64,000 nucleotides of DNA from Letharia columbiana (taxonomy: Eukaryota > Ascomycota > Lecanoromycetes > Lecanorales > Parmeliaceae), in assembly GCF_014066305.1 (NCBI RefSeq), contig NW_023501116.1, positions 124,001 to 188,000 of the forward strand. Reading direction: 5' to 3'. A program made the position numbers and the translations under genes. The notes under the pieces are model-generated. The model did not search any database, was not told the DNA's origin, and worked only from the letters and a program-made list of their open reading frames with translations. Below, one piece after another: positions 33,601 to 45,609 of the stretch; position 1 is the stretch's first letter; each line of letters starts with the position of its first letter.

Positions 33601-36600
33601 TTCTACGTAGCTTATTAGTTTATTAAATTTTATAATAGCTTTAACTTCGAGTAATTATATATAATTCTTTTATTTTAGCTCTAAGTTAAGTATAAGCTTA
33701 AAAAGTCTTATTATCGCTTTAAGCTTTACGATATAAGTATCTAGATTTAATAATATATTAAAATCGTTATCTATTTATTTCTTTATTATTCTTATTATAA
33801 TTAATTAAAAATATATAAATTAATATTTATCTATTCCGAATTCCGATATATATATTATTATCTATTTCTAAATTTCGATATATATTATTCTTAGCGTCTT
33901 ATAATTAGCTTAGGCTATAAGGCCTTTTATAAATACGCTAATATTATTAATATATATAAATACTAAATAGTCTTTCGCTTTATAGATATCTACGATATTT
34001 ATATTATAGAATAGATAGAGAATAAGAGAAATTAAGAAGTCTTAAGAGATCTCTATCTCGACTTTATATTTAGATAACTCGCTTTTAAATATAGCGATAA
34101 TCGTTAATCTATTATCTAGGAAACTTATAATTCACTTAATAACTTTTTCGCTAATATCTCTTTTTCTTAAATTATAAATTAATTAAAAATAAGAGATATT
34201 ATTAAAAGCGCTTTTAATATCTAGTATTAATAGCGAAGCTATCTAATTATCCTTAAACTTCTAAATTTTATATACTTCTTCGAGTATTATATAAATTATA
34301 TTCTTAATTAATGATAATTTTCTTTCGTCTATATACTCTTTAAAAAGTAATTAATATTTTTTTATTAAGTAGCTAATTCTTATAACGACGATCTTTTTAA
34401 ATCTTTTTTCTAATATATTAAAAAGAGTAATTAATCGATATAATTTAAGCTAAATATAATTATTCTTATTAAGTTTTCTTAATATTATCGTTTTTAAATA
34501 GCGAAAGTATTCTAAATAGTACTCGAGGTTAAAATATACGTTATAGATATAATCTATTTATTTCTCTATATATCTAAAAGCGAGTTATAGAACTCGAAAG
34601 ATTAATTTATCTACTTCGACGACTTTATTAAAATAACTTATAAATATTATTTATCGAATTTCTTATATTATAATTAATAGAAATTCTTTCGAGTTAGAGT
34701 ATTAATACTCTTATAAATTATCTAAATTTATTTATCTCGCTTTAAAAAAGAAGATATTTTTTAAAAGCGTTATCTTTTTCTTAGCTTCGATAGCGATAAT
34801 ATTATTAAACTTCGCGAGTTCTAGCGTAAAAAATACGGTTTTAGTCTATTCGCTCTTAATCTATTTATCTAGTCTTTAGAGTTTCTTATCGCTATTATAT
34901 TTCTTTATATATTACCTCTAGCCTTTTATTCTCTTACTCTTAATAAATCTTAATTTTATATTTTAAATTATATTAAGCTTTCTTCTATCTCTTCTATCTT
35001 AAATTTATTATTATCGCGACTTTAATCTTCTAATCTTTAAGATAGTTTTTTTACTTTTCGAGTTTATATTAAGTCTAGATTTCGCGATAATTAGACTAAT
35101 TAAAATAATATTCTATACTATTTTAATTAGAATCTTAATAAAATAATTTATCTATTTATTTAGATCTTCGATAATTATAATAGAGGCGTTAATTAATAAT
35201 AGCTTAGATTAGAGACTATTATAAAAAAATACTTTATTAATCTTCTTTTAATTATAAATCTCTTTCGAGAATATTAGATATACGTTTTAATCTAATTCTA
35301 TAAGAATTACTTCGTAATTTAAGTCGAAATTTAATTTCTTTATAATATTATATTTAACTATAATATTAACTATATTTATTATAACTAAAATAAGATCTAT
35401 AGTAATTATCTCGCTTCGCTTTCTTAGTTTAAAGATAAATATATCTTTTTATGTTAATAAGTAAAGTTTAATATCGCTAATAATATCTATTAGCTATAAG
35501 ATCTCTCGATATTAATATTTCTTAAAGCCTATTTATAGAGAGTAATATAGATTAAAATCGTTTACAATTAAATACTTATCGATTATATTTCTTATAATCG
35601 CAATTCGAAGAGTATCGAGAGAGATAATTTCTAAGTAATCTCGAGTAATCTTATTTCTATTTATACGAAAATAGATCTTCTATCTTTAAGAGGATAATAT
35701 ATTATAAATATTATATATATAAAAAGTTTTTTAATCTAGCTTCTAAGACTTAAGCGTTATTATTATTAAATCTACGCTATATACTTAAGAGTATTACTTA
35801 TTTTTAAAAATTCTAATACTAACGTAGATATATACTCTAATTAATTCTTCGCGATTCGGGTAGTAGATATAAAAGTCTATTAAAGCTAAATAAAATATCT
35901 ATTTCTTTTTAAAGTTCTTCTAGAATTCTTAGATAACTAAGATATTATATCGAAATAGAATATATTTCTAAAAGAGTAAGATTATAACGTTTAATAATTT
36001 ATCGATATTATACTATAGTATTCTAAGTTATAGTTTTAATAACTTTAATACTTATTATTTCGGATATATTCTTATTAAGAGTTATTATAGAATAAGATAT
36101 TTATAATATTTTCGCTAATATCGCTACTACTAATATTACTATTTTTATTATTTATAATTTTAAAGCTTTATATAATTCGATAATATAATTCTATAGAGAT
36201 TCGATAACTCGATTTAATCTAAGAAAATTCTGCGTTAGATCCCCTTAATAACGCCATATAGTTTTTTCTAGCCGCTTCTTAAATAAAAGTTTCTTTATTT
36301 ACTAATTTATCGTAAAAAAGTAAATTCAAAGTCTTCTTATTAGATTTATTTACAAGAAATATTTAATTTTCTTTATCTATAACTTTTATAACTTCTATAT
36401 CCCTTCTTAACTATCTAAATAAATCTTTATATTATTAAAAAATTAATATAAGTAAAATCTTAAATAAGATATTTTATCTCTAAAGATTTATAAGATTAGA
36501 GGTTTTAATTTAGATCGATAGCGGCGTTTATATCACTATTTCGTTATTTCTCTTCTACTTTCTATAGCGATCTTTATTTAATAATATAAGCGAGCTTCTT

Positions 36601-38320
36601 ATCATATTTATTCTTTTCCCTATTTTTACTATCTACTATAGCTCCTCTAAAGATAGAGGAATACTATTAAATATAAACGAAGGCGAGAGAATATTCGCTT
36701 TTATAATCGCTGCGACTTTAATTATTATAGTATCTAATTACATCGTAGTTTTCTATTAAGAAACCTCGATAAATATCTTAATTTAAATATTTAAAATCTC
36801 GATATAGATCGATAATAGCTCTATTATTTCGATATCTAAATAAGTCTATTAAATAATAACTTTCTTTATTATTACCGCGGTAAAGATAATAGTAACTTAT
36901 TTAAATTTCTTAATTCTCTTTAATTTAACTATATTTAACTCTATATTTCGAGATATAACTATATTATCGCTTAGATTTTAAGATTAATTAATATCTATCT
37001 ATAATTAATTAAAGCTACTTTCGAGATAAAGAGCTTAAGACCTTTATCTTCTTTTAATTATTTTTAAAATAATACTTTTATAGCGTAGATAGCTTAATTA
37101 AAACGCTTTATATTAACTTTTATAATTAACGTATATAGATTTAAAACTTAATTTTTTAAGCTTCTTATATATATGAGTATCGTATTTCTAAGTATAATAC
37201 GTATAGATTAATTCTTTAACTTCGTATAAGAATATAATATATTTAGATTTTTAATAGCGAAAGTATTTAATAACTCTACTTTCTTAAATATACTTTTTAT
37301 AATTATAGTATATATTTTCTTTTAAAATTTCTTAGCTTAGATTATCTAACTAAGCGATATTCGCGTAATAAGAGTTTATAAATTTAGCGATTATCGCTAA
37401 GACTTTAATTAATAAATTCTTAATTTTATTCTTATCTAGTTAGTCTAAATATCGAATTTCGACTCTTAAAATTCTATAGATATTTAATTTAAAAATAATT
37501 TTGGCGAGACTCTCGGTATCTTTCGAAAATTAATAAAGTTCGATAGAGATATTATAAATAATTATATCGAAAGTAAAAATTAAAATAAACGCGTTAATAT
37601 TAAAACACGCTATTTATTTCTTAGAGTTTTAACGCTCTCTTAAGTTTTTATTAGAAATTATAGATTTCTAGATTTAAGTTATTTAGTAACTTCGACTTCG
37701 ATAGATTTAAGCGTTAAATAATATTTAAAACGAATTTCGATAAAATTCTATAGCTGCTTAAGAATTTAAATTCGAAATCTCTAGACTATATCTTTATCTT
37801 TAATTTTAATAATAATTTAATAATCTTCTTTTCTATTAAGTTCTAAAAGTAGAGCTAACTATAATAAGTATAATAATAATATACTTTAAGAGAGTAGCGA
37901 AAAAGCGATTAAAAGGCCTTTCGTTCACACGCTTATTAAACTCTATATCTTAAAAATTATTATCTCTATAGAGTTTTTTATAGTCGTAACGTCGTTTTTA
38001 ATATACTTAATAAACTATTTTAAGCGTAGTATAACGACGAGTAATTCTTTATTATCTAATTAATTAATTACTTTTATAACTATCGAAGAAATTATACGAA
38101 GTAAAATTTTAGCGATAGTACAAGATATATTATCGCGTTCGAGGTTATTAAATCTATTTTTTAGATATTTAAGAATAATATTAGATATATTCTAAGTAAG
38201 TAAGAGCTATTAATTAATAGAGAGGATTTTATAGTTCTCGAGAACCTTTAGCTATTTCGATTTGCTATCTTTCGCTATAATAAATTATAGAAAAGAAAGC
38301 GAGTACGATAAAGATATCTA
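30625..38320 (-). mobile_element. RIP-destroyed non-LTR retrotransposon (LINE)
   Basis: About 7.7 kb of A+T-rich DNA nearly lacking CA/TG. Read on the minus strand with stops ignored, domains appear in LINE order. An apurinic-endonuclease-like segment lies near 35950-35600 (YYPNREELIRVYIYVS). The reverse transcriptase lies at about 34330-33850 (LDIKSAFNNV; SLILYLFYNINIVDI; YINN in place of the YVDD box). The RNase H segment is near 33060-32640 (YIDNSEIENK for the usual YTDGS). Asp-to-Asn at the catalytic boxes is the C-to-T/G-to-A change expected of RIP. Domain order EN-RT-RNase H fits the Tad/I-type LINEs of fungi. The 5' end is near 38.3 kb and the 3' end near 30.6 kb. Entirely dead. Confidence 0.8.
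33850..34330 (-). pseudogene. LINE reverse transcriptase core, RIP-mutated
   Basis: The clearest relic within the LINE. From right to left on the plus strand it shows a DIKSAFNNV box (normally DVKGAFDNV), an LRKRDISEKVIKWI helix, the EIEIS*DFLISLILYLFYN box (normally GIPQGSPLSPILYLFYN), and IYINNISVFIKG (normally YVDD). Both catalytic-metal aspartates of the YVDD box are changed, and several Trp/Gln codons are stops. Confidence 0.8.
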
Positions 38321-38619
38321 GAATCAATTGATTATGATAACTGTATTTATTAAAGACTATTTAAATGGTGACTATCGAGGCTGTTGAAATTATTAATAAT
38401 GATAGTACTGTGTGTATAGTAGCGATAGCAGCGTAATGCTATGCATATTTGCGCTAATAAGAACATTATGAGAAATAGAGAATAGAGGGAGAATATAAAG
38501 CTTTCTAGTATATATTCAGTGTGCATCTAGTGTAGTAAGTGGATATCTTTCTACTACTCTTTAATCTTAAATAATATCTAATACTTAGAGTATTAATTAT
38601 AACGACGGAATCAGACTAT

Positions 38620-38750
38620 AGACACTCGCTTTGGCCGAAGCTGGAATTGCAAACAAAATCGTTACTGCAATCACTGAAATATCTCGTCACACAGTCAAAC
38701 GTCTTCAGAATCAAATCAGGAAGCGATTTATATATTATTTGATATTATTC
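38620..38750 (+). pseudogene. Helix-turn-helix fragment of a transposase
   Basis: A short non-RIP stretch encodes ALAEAGIANKIVTAITEISR followed by HTVKRLQNQIRKR, which reads as a homeodomain-like helix-turn-helix of the type found at the N-terminus of Tc1/mariner-class fungal transposases. The frame closes at once on the right in A+T-rich sequence, and the 670-bp inverted-repeat element is inserted 35 bp further on. No catalytic domain found nearby, so this is a fragment. Confidence 0.4.
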
Positions 38751-38783
38751 GAATAATTTGATATGATAACTCTCCGAATCTTA

Positions 38784-39453
38784 GAGCTAATTACCGAATC
38801 ATACCCCGAAACTATAAATCCTTATCGAATCATACCTCTAATTACTAAATCATACCTCTATATCAAAATTTAAGGTATAATTCGATAAGGATTAATTGCA
38901 TGGGGTATGATTCGGTAATTTATCAAACTTACTGTGTAGACTATTGCGAGTAAAGACTGTGTGTGAAAGTCACAGACTAAATGTAGACAGGCTAAGGGGC
39001 TAAATTTAGCCCACTGTTAGCAGTAGCCCCAACGGGGGCCCTATTTAGGTCCAAATAGGGGTGTCTGGCTGTCAAGCGCAAAAAAAGCCTAATTCCGAGG
39101 GTGTCTGCGCTTGACAGCCAGACGCCCCTATTTAGACCTAAATAAGGCCCCCGTTGGCCGTCGTCGCAGGGCCCCTGGGGGGCTGCTGCTAACACCCACT
39201 CGGCTTTCGTCTGATATATTTAAGCTGGTAGGTCACCCATTGAATACTGTCGGTATTTCCTCTTTTCTATGGTCGGATGGCCCAGGTCGCGAATTTTCTC
39301 CTTCGCGATTTTTATCATAAATAGTAAATTACCGAATTATATTCTAAGTAATAGCAAATTACTAAATTATACCCCTAGAGATATAATTTAGTAATTAGAG
39401 GTATGATTCGATAAGAATTTATAGTTTCGAGATATAAATTAGTAATTAGCCTC
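38784..39453. mobile_element. 670-bp non-autonomous inverted-repeat element, MULE-like
   Basis: Both ends carry about 85-90-bp terminal inverted repeats. The left end reads GAGCTAATTACCGAATCATA; the right end read in reverse starts GAGGCTAATTACTAATTTAT. Nine identical bases, CGAATCTTA, flank it at 38775-38783 and 39454-39462. A 9-bp target duplication with long inverted repeats fits Mutator-like elements. The interior is G+C-richer than the surroundings and holds a large hairpin. No transposase frame. The right repeat shows CpA-to-TpA changes relative to the left one, so RIP touched the two ends unequally. Confidence 0.75.
39016..39193. repeat. Large imperfect palindrome inside the element
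   Basis: Left arm 39016-39080 and right arm 39106-39193 are reverse complements with only a few mismatches, all transitions, plus one insertion of about 23-24 bp in the right arm. The loop (39081-39105) is 25 bp. A further perfect 14-bp palindrome, GGCTAAATTTAGCC, lies at 38998-39011. Confidence 0.85.
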
Positions 39454-40378
39454 CGAATCTTAATATGATTAAGTTATATTAAAATTGAATAAAGCGACGT
39501 ATAACTCGAAACGATACACCTAAGACTCGAAAGAAGACCGAAAAGCGATGGGCCTATTACTGAAAGCATGAATTGTTATAGAAGAGAATTCAGAAGTAGA
39601 TAGAGCTCGAAGTTATTCGTTTACGAGGCGGTAATAAGTATCGAAAAGGCTATAAAGAAGAAGATAAGCGGCTCTATAATTTAGCTAATCGAGTAAATTA
39701 GTATATACGTAATTATATAAAATATTATATATAGATTATAAAGCTATTTAAGAAATTTATTAAAATGCTAGAAATGTTAAGAATATTAAGGGTTTTAGCG
39801 TATATTTAGAACTTTCGATAATAATCTTCGTAAATCTTCTTATATTAAAAAGCTATTATTTTTCGAATTATACTTCTAGCAATAATAAATTACTAAATTA
39901 TATCTCTAATTTAGATGAAATTTAATATTAGTATATATAAAAGAATAAGATAGAGCTAAATTAGAAAATCTTAAATTTATATGTATAGCTAATTATAAAT
40001 TCGAGTTCTCTACGCTTTTTAACTAGATCGACTAAGTTATCGCGAATAAATAAATTAGCGTTCGCAATTATCAAAATCTCGCCCTTTCGCGCCTTCTTAT
40101 TAAAAATTAGATATACGTTATTAATATATAAAATAACTTTTTTATTTTCTATTAAAATTTTAAATTTTTTTTTAAATTATAGAACGAAATGTAGGCTTTT
40201 AGATAAAAAAATAATTTTTAAATTTAGTCTTATAATTATTAAAGCGTAAGGAATTCAAATATCGCTTACTAAAGTTCGCTCGACAGCCGAATAGCCCGCT
40301 TATTAAAGATCGCTTATCTATTTACTCGATAGCTCTAATTAAAAAAAACAATTATAAATTTAATTTATAGGCCTTTAC

Positions 40379-40545
40379 TCGTAGAGATATAATTCGATAA
40401 TTAGAAGTATAATTCGATAAGGATTTATACTTTTAAGATATAAATTAGTAATTCGTTCTCTTAAACTATGAATTCTTACTAAATCATATCTCTATATCAA
40501 AATTTAAGATATAATTCGATAAGAATTTATAGTTTAAGAGTATGA
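40379..40545. repeat. Mutated copy of the inverted-repeat terminus
   Basis: Sequence such as ATAATTCGATAAGGATTTATA and TTACTAAATCATATCTCTAT at this place matches the left terminal repeat of the element at 38784-39453, in both orientations, with C-to-T changes. It is a second, RIP-altered copy of the same repeat family. Confidence 0.6.
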
Positions 40546-42599
40546 AAATGTAAGTTCGCATTTCTAAAGATATGGAAATATAAGATATAATCAACCTGTA
40601 GATGCAGCTGTCTCGATATCTATCTATAAGAATCTTATTATATAGTAAGTAGGATAGAGTATTCCTTTTCTTATACTCGAAATGAATACGCTAGTAGGAG
40701 GGGAGGGGGATTAAAGTAATTCCGATCGTCTTAATATTATTTTTCGTTACTTTACGTGGAGAAGATTTACGCTCTTAAATTAGAAGAGTAGCTATCTATA
40801 TATTAATTACTCTCTATATATATAAAAATATATTAAAACTAAGTCGAAGAAATAGACTATATCGCTTATATCGATTACGCTATTAACTTATTTCTCGCTA
40901 TATTAAAATTTTATTAAATTTAAGTTCTTCTATCTATTAAAATCTCTTATAAATCTTTTATTTAAATACGCGTAATTAATTTGTTTTTAACGTTATTAAT
41001 AATATATAAGAAGTATAATAATAATATTATATATACTTTCTCGAAGCGAGTAAGATTAGATAATATTATATATAAAGGAATTTAGGCCTCTAAAGTATTA
41101 GTTAATTACGAATCTTTAAGAGATAAATTTACTTATACTATCGAATAAGAGTCTAAAAGAGAAGTTATTATACTATTAAATATATCTAAATTTAATAATA
41201 GAATATCGAGGCCTACGCGATAATCTTCTAGAAGAGTTAGAAGACTAAATACTTAAAAATCTAAGAAAGAATTTACTAGAGATAAGCTATAGAAGTATAT
41301 CCCTCTATCTATTAATATCGTCGCTATTAAGAAGTTTAATATTCTCTATAATAGCTTAAAATATATAGTTAATATCTCTTATAAGAAAGCTAATATCGAG
41401 TCTTAGAAGCTTTAGCCCGATATTTACTATATTAATAGAGAAGAGAAATAAGCTAAAGAAGACTTAAGTATATTAAAGAAGAATTCTATTATAAGAAAGG
41501 CTTAAAAAGATATCGTAGTTAAAGTAAAGAAGAAGGCTATAAAATAGAAGATTAAGATTAATACTATAATTATTATTTCTATCGATTAAGTTATTATAAA
41601 GTAATCTCTAATAATATTATAGAGAAGACTTTAAACGCTATTATAAATACTATTATTTTTATATAATTAATCGAATATAGTAGTAAGAATAAGAATAGTA
41701 AAAAGATTATTAAGATTAAGAGGAAAGCGATTTTAATAAGAAGAAAGAAAGCTTAAAAAATAGTAAGCAAGGATCGAGAAATCGCGATTCGGTATTATTA
41801 AAGAAAATAACGCTATTACTACTACTATAGCTAAATTCTCTATAACTATATTTAATACTTTTTAGAAAGAATTAAAGCGTGCTTTGAAGTCTTAAATTCT
41901 AGCGAACCTAAATTAAGATAGCCCATTTATTCTATTCTCGCTATTTTTTACTAAAGAGATATTTAAGACTATTACGCGAAGTATTAATATATATATCTTA
42001 TAATAGCTTACTATATCTCGAGAATAAGACTTTATCAAATCAAGAGTTTCTAATAAGAATTTTAATTAGCGTTCTTAATAGGCTATTAATATAAATGAAA
42101 TTAAGATATTTATAAGATAGTTTAATCTATATAAACGTTTATTAAGAAGACAAGATAGTAAGCTATTAAAATAAGAAGCTATTTTATAATACGTATCGTC
42201 TTATTATAAGTAAGTTATTATTATACTAATCGATTTATTAGATCTTATATATATATCGTAGTTATTTATAACTTAGAATAGATTTACTTAATTATAGCGA
42301 TTTTTTTATATTAGTTCTTTAAGTAATAATACCTCTTATAGAGTTTATAAAAGAAGAGATAAAAGTAATAATTAAGAAGAAATTAAAGTCTTAAAGGCTT
42401 TAATAATAATATAAAATAAAGCCTCTATTAACTTCTTTTAGAAATTATTATTAGAGGTATTAAAGGCCTAATAGTAATATCGCTATCGATAAGATAATAA
42501 TTCGATTTTTTAGATAATTAAAGTATATCGTCGATATAAGAAATAAGTCTATTAAATGAGAGTATAAGTTCTAGACTCTCTATAAGACTAAATATCTAT

Positions 42600-43650
42600 A
42601 TAACTTTATATACTACTCGCGTACTTTAAAGATTAATAAATTAAAATTACGTAAAACGCTAATAGCTATCGAATCTATAGTATATTAGCTTACGCTTATA
42701 CTATCTCCTCTTTCTTCTAATAAGATATATACTCTTTATCTCAATAATCTCTTTATATTGATCTCATTATTTTACGAGCTATAAATTATAGATATTAAAG
42801 TATATAAAATTACTTATATAAATAATAGCGTTAATTTTCTAGTAGTTCTATAGATTATAAGAGAAAAATAAGATTATAAGCTACTCTAAGATACGCTTAT
42901 AGCTATTTTAATAGACGATATATTATATCTAGACTAAATTAATAATAATACGATACTCTCGCTATCTACGATATATATTATAAATAAAATAAGTAATATT
43001 ATTAAGAAGTAGCGAAAAAGACTAGATCTTATCTTTATTAATATAAAGATTATAAGAGAGCTATTTAATAAATAGTCTAGAGCGATATTTAAGATTTTAT
43101 ATTATATTAATAATTATAACTATAATATAGACTCGATAAATATCGCTAATTAATATCGCTAGGCGTATAAGACTTAGAGAAAGACTATAAGAAACTAATA
43201 GTCGATCTTTTTTTAGATACTAAATTATAGTATTATTAATAACTTTAAGATTAAAAGTTATATAAGTTATTATTAAAAGAAGAGATAATATAAAAACTTT
43301 AGAATTCGACTATATAAGAAATTATTCTTATTTAAAGAAGAGGTTAAAGTTAATAAATATATCGCTTATCTAGATAATAAACGATTTAATTAAATTATTA
43401 AGTATATTAAAGTCGAGCTATATAGTAATTCTATAAGGGTTATAAAGAAGCGTATAATATATACTTAATATAAGTATTAAAATACTATCGTCGAGTTTAG
43501 ATTACGTATATCGAGTTTAAAGAAATATACTTTTAATACTTTATTAAATCCTAATATCTCTATAAAGAAGAAATAGCTTTATTGTATATTATATAACTAC
43601 TTTAATTATTAAATCGCTTTATATATAATAGAAGATAAGAATTATTAGAA
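42600..43650 (+). pseudogene. piggyBac-like DDE transposase relic (DDE_Tnp_1_7)
   Basis: With stops ignored, the plus strand reads IYTLYLNNLFILISLFYEL at 42726-42783, where the family has TLYLDNLFTSxxLFxxLR. It continues with NNNTILALSTIYIINK at about 42938-42985, RKRLDLIFINIKIIRELFNK, then YINNYNYNIDSINIANQYR at 43103-43165, where the family has xIxDYNxxMGGVDxADQxR. These are the three strongest blocks of piggyBac-derived transposases in the right order and spacing. The catalytic Asp of the first block is Asn and many Trp/Gln codons are stops, as expected from RIP. The N-terminal part probably lies at about 41.0-42.6 kb. Confidence 0.7.
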
Positions 43651-44360
43651 GTAGTAATATAAGTAAATATAGTTCTAAAGTAAGTTTATAGTTATAGTAA
43701 GTATATATAGTTATATAGAAATATATATAAAATTAATATATAATTCGATTATTCTTCGAATATAGCTATTTTCGAGCTTATTTAATAGCTATATAATTAT
43801 ACTTCTTTTATTATTCTTCTTTTATATATTAACTATCTATTATCTACTAAATTATCTTTTTATCTCTATCTTCTTTCTATTAATTATCGACTATCTCTAC
43901 TATCTTTCTCTTTCTATATAGTATTATTTAGAGTTACTATAAATAGTATAAATTAATAAAAAATAATTTTAAAGCTATATTATAATTATAAATCTTTTAT
44001 CTTATTATATTCTATTATCTTATTATCTTCTATTAGATTAATCTTATATACTAAAATCTAATAATAAGTTATAAAATAAGATATTTCTAATATAATTTAG
44101 TCTTTTAATTATATAATATTTAGAAAATATAATTATAATATATTATTTATCTATATACTTAATCTTTTTAAGAATTTTTTTTAATAATCTAATATCTAAA
44201 GATTTTATTTAATTTTCGATAATTTTTAATAAAAAATATATCTATTATAGATCGTATTTAAGCTAGTATTATCGATTTCTAAAAATATTTTTTTCTTTTA
44301 AATTATTACGACTACTCTACTTAAAGCGCAATATTACTTGATAAGGATTATATTAAATAA

Positions 44361-44965
44361 TAATGAGATCTACGCTAGACGTTGAATTTGACCAATTAAT
44401 AGCCCTATCCAAAGAACCCTACTAGCGTGTCCATCCCGAGCACAAGGAAAGGGATAGGCAGATTAAGAGGTTAAATCGTAATAAGACGTTACTTAATCTT
44501 AGAGACTAACGGGTTATCGGCCTAAGGTAGGGCGGGTATATAGGCTACCCTCCCCAACCCGCCCCGAAACTCTACCCTAAAACCCCGCCCCTAATGATTC
44601 GACGCTGACGCCCCTTCGCGAGAAGAATATCAACGATTCTAGAGTCGGGATTACGCTGATGTTGACAAGGGGTCTTAACTCGTATCTAGTTAAATATCGA
44701 AAGTAGGCCCTTAGATGGCGGTTTCAGGTCACTAAGGTATGGCAACTGATAGAATCATACCCCTGTTATCAATGGCAACTTACAAAATCATACCCCGTTG
44801 GAGGACGAAAATGTAAGCTGGGGTAACGAATTTGCAAGAATGCCCTAGTTTGGGGTATGGATTGTAAGCTGCCCTACTGGAACCCTTCCCCCTTAACTCA
44901 AGCCCGCGCCATCCGTTCCGGTCGAGTCTGTCTGCAACCTCCTTTCTGACACGCCCCTTGGAACG
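44361..44965. other. Border segment with repeat motifs, no gene
   Basis: Composition returns to normal. A plus-strand stretch at about 44376-44510 could encode DVEFDQLIALSKEPY with a stop after it, perhaps a transposon fragment. At 44740-44880 the core GGGGTATG(G)ATT..GTAA appears in both orientations (44780-44796 and 44852-44868), similar to the ends of the 670-bp element. Confidence 0.5.
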
Positions 44966-45609
44966 CTAACACCAGGAAATCTTCACGTGGCGGATACCAG
45001 TCACCGCCGTTGCGACCGGAATTCCTTGAACGTGAGATGGATACGCCGGGCGGGAAAGCCTAAGCATGCCGCCTTCGGTAGCAAGTTCCAGGTCCCTTGT
45101 GCCTCTCGAGAACGCGATCTTCTGCCGCCATACATCCGACCAGTGTGCTTGGACTGCGACGCCCCATGCTTGTGCCAATTGGTTTGAGGGCGGGGATTCC
45201 AGATTCGGTTTCCTGCTGTCCTGCACTTGCTTGGACACTGCAGGCGTCAAGTCTTCGAGGCCCCAAGGTGACGCCGACGTTGCGGATCCATGCCACGGTT
45301 TTGGGCCTGGAGGTTTGTGAAGAGTTGCTTGAGCGTCTCATCCAACTCGCCGGGAGGCAGGAAGAATGTATTGGAATGATGAAACATATGACGGCCCTCG
45401 GCATACGCTTGCTTACATGTTGCCGGTGGCTGGAACCCTGGCAGCGAAGGCACGGGCGGGATCTCTAGGTGGACTCTCGCCTCCCAGGATCGTTTGAGTC
45501 TTGCTATCACGCTGTGTTCCTTGCTTCCTCGGATGTGGACATCGCCGGGTAGAAATACGAGACGCATGATTTCGTTTCGGATCTCTCCTGGCAGCGAGGA
45601 GTAACCCAC
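44966..45609 (-). pseudogene. F-box-like family protein, copy 3 (broken)
   Basis: The family N-terminus is clear: GYSSLPGEIRNEIMRLVFLP, GDVHIRG and PGFQPPATCKQAYAEGRHMF with NTFFLPPG. No ATG precedes it; an in-frame TGA lies about 36 bp upstream of the conserved block. After LQAQNRG the coding signal moves to a second frame (VAWIRNVGVTLGP) and then a third (DLTPAVSKQVQ...WGVAVQAHWSD), so at least two indels are present. It lies closest to the right edge of the transposon island. Confidence 0.7.

Larger units (their letters stand above)
39463..44360. repeat. RIP-destroyed A+T-rich block 3
   Basis: About 4.9 kb with the same depletion of CA/TG as the LINE block. The right two-thirds contain the piggyBac-like transposase relic. 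The left part (39.5-40.6 kb) repeats the inverted-repeat motifs of the 670-bp element in mutated form and a purine-rich stretch at 39530-39700 without a recognised frame. Confidence 0.8.

Noticed and set aside
38992..39320. Two 67-69-codon frames inside the palindromic element
   Set aside because: They are mirror readings of the hairpin arms and contain no protein features.
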